Shown here one piece after another: positions 60,472-61,188 of a DNA stretch of 61,188 bases; within the stretch, counting starts at the first letter, position 1, and each line of letters begins with the position of its first letter. Below the pieces are notes generated by a model that saw nothing but the letters and a program-made list of their open reading frames with translations, had not been told where the DNA came from and did no database searches. This DNA is from an uncultured Collinsella sp. GTDB lineage: Bacteria > Actinomycetota > Coriobacteriia > Coriobacteriales > Coriobacteriaceae. The stretch lies in the NCBI GenBank assembly GCA_900542305.1, contig UQMU01000009.1:1-61188 (forward strand), read 5' to 3'. The position numbers and the translations under genes were made by a program.

Positions 60472-61135
60472 CTAGGCCAGCGGGGCATCGCCCCTCTCTG
60501 CGCGCGCCCTCTCGATGAGTCCCGGCGTCAGGTCGAGCTCGGCCAGAGGCACATCCTCCACGCCGTAGGCGTCAAGCAGCGCCGCCGCATCGTCCCCGAG
60601 CATCGCCCTGAAGGCGCGCGCGGGCGTCGAGAAGCCGAGCGCGCCGCGGGGCTCGGAGTTCACGTGCGACATGGCGAGCGCCATGTCGGCCGGGGATAGC
60701 CGGTCGAACCTGAGCCCGGCGCCCTTGGGCAGCAGCTTCCTGATCTCGACGTGGTTGCGCTCGCAGGCGCCCTTCTGGTCGCTGCGGCGCGGGTCGCAGT
60801 AGAACAGCCTCGTCTCGCCGGGCCCCTCGCCGAGGAGCGCGGCGATCGCGCCCTCGTCGGAGAACTCGGCGCCGTTGTCGGTGAGCACGGCGCGGAACAC
60901 GCGGCGCGTCCCGTCTGCGCCGAGGACCGCCCGGACGCCCTCCAGGGCGGCCGCGACGCACCCGGAGGTCTTCTCCCCGAGCAGGAGCGCCAGCTGGAGC
61001 CTGCTGGGGCGGTGGAGCAGCGTGAGCAGGCAGGCCGAGTCCTCCCGGGCGCCCTCGACGGTGTCCATCTCCCAGGCCGCGGCGCACGCGTCCTCCCCGA
61101 GGGCGAGGAACGCGGCGTATGACCTGCGGGCGGAG
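60472..61135 (-). CDS. IS30-family transposase, 5' end cut off by the contig end
   Basis: About 221 C-terminal residues remain. The DDE triad is visible: Asp in WEMDTVEG, Asp in LTDNGAEFSDEG, and Glu in RRSDQKGACERNHVEIRKLLPKG, the last being an IS30 hallmark. The N-terminal helix-turn-helix is lost. The gene is very GC-rich. Any start codon downstream of 61135 is artefactual because that sequence is adapter. The terminal inverted repeat could not be assigned without the other end. Confidence 0.9.
60472..61135 (-). mobile_element. Partial IS30-family insertion sequence
   Basis: The transposase fragment marks an IS whose left part is outside the contig. The IS 3' boundary lies somewhere between about 60230 and 60471. 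Multi-copy IS elements commonly break short-read assemblies, which explains the contig end here. Confidence 0.75.
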
Positions 61136-61188
61136 AGATCGGAAGAGCACACGTCTGAACTCCAGTCACCTATGGCATCTCGTATGCC
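61136..61188. other. Untrimmed Illumina TruSeq adapter and index (assembly artefact)
   Basis: From 61136 the sequence is AGATCGGAAGAGCACACGTC and continues through the standard index-read primer region to about 61169. A 7-base index-like stretch follows, then ATCTCGTATGCC, the start of the P7-side sequence. It is not biological. Open frames beginning here are spurious. Confidence 0.98.

Noticed and set aside
1..61188. tRNA or rRNA genes
   Set aside because: No cloverleaf with a GTTCRANYC arm or rRNA-like stretch was recognised while reading both strands; a dedicated tRNA scan would be decisive.

Overview
The window is a GC-rich chromosomal contig end from an anaerobic gut actinobacterium, most probably a Collinsella or a close relative in Coriobacteriia. 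This is inferred from gene content and protein style, not from a marker search: an orphan GlnR-like regulator beside glnA, FeoA-FeoA-FeoB with a FeoB-associated Cys-rich peptide, a lar (lactate racemase) locus, EbgA/EbgC beta-galactosidase, an old-yellow-enzyme/dienoyl-CoA-reductase-like flavoprotein, and RBSs of the AAAGGAG type. No tRNA, rRNA or CRISPR array was seen. The last 53 bases are untrimmed Illumina adapter, so the right end is an assembly break inside an IS30-family element.

Layout. 1-7.1 kb: ligA (cut by the left edge), an HtrA protease, glnA with a GlnR-like regulator, and a HepT toxin paired with an unusual RelB/DinJ-MntA fusion antitoxin. 7.1-11.4 kb: a LacI regulator divergent from kdgK and eda (ketodeoxygluconate catabolism), closed by a GntR/FCD regulator, with many long hairpins between genes. 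11.5-13 kb: an AAA ATPase preceded by a phased decamer array. 13.3-19.2 kb: flavin oxidoreductase, the feo iron(II) uptake genes and an HPr paralogue. 19.6-26.1 kb: amino-acid permease, ebgC, ebgA and a divergent LacI regulator with three identical operator cores. 26.4-29 kb: aspS and serB. 29.1-33.8 kb: larB-larC-tetR converging on larA-larD, a nickel-pincer lactate racemase locus. 34.3-38.7 kb: ppc and hisS. 39-42 kb: an MFS remnant, an M20 amidohydrolase and an EamA exporter. 42.3-47.3 kb: two abutting YhgE/Pip membrane proteins. 47.6-52.4 kb: htpG, a GNAT and a Wzz/BY-kinase/PHP-phosphatase module. 52.6-57.8 kb: PhoR-PhoB-PstB and a VanRS-like two-component pair. 57.9-60.2 kb: an AT-richer cluster of an XRE regulator and three unfamiliar membrane/secreted proteins, two with SHOCT domains. 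60.4 kb to the end: partial IS30 transposase and adapter.

The most striking non-coding feature is the density of long intergenic inverted repeats. Two copies of one composite element (31581-31705 and 34216-34342) share a conserved core of about 68 nt inside 29-bp arms. The arms differ between copies but are perfectly complementary within each copy, and the core's inner stem also covaries. They bracket larD-larA. Two other elements have 29-30-bp terminal inverted repeats and no coding content (2049-2251 and 19273-19492), and a run of hairpins with a ~61-bp period lies at 26082-26290.

The best candidate for an undescribed protein system is the RelB/DinJ-MntA + HepT module. The XRE/SHOCT membrane cluster and the decamer-controlled ATPase come next.
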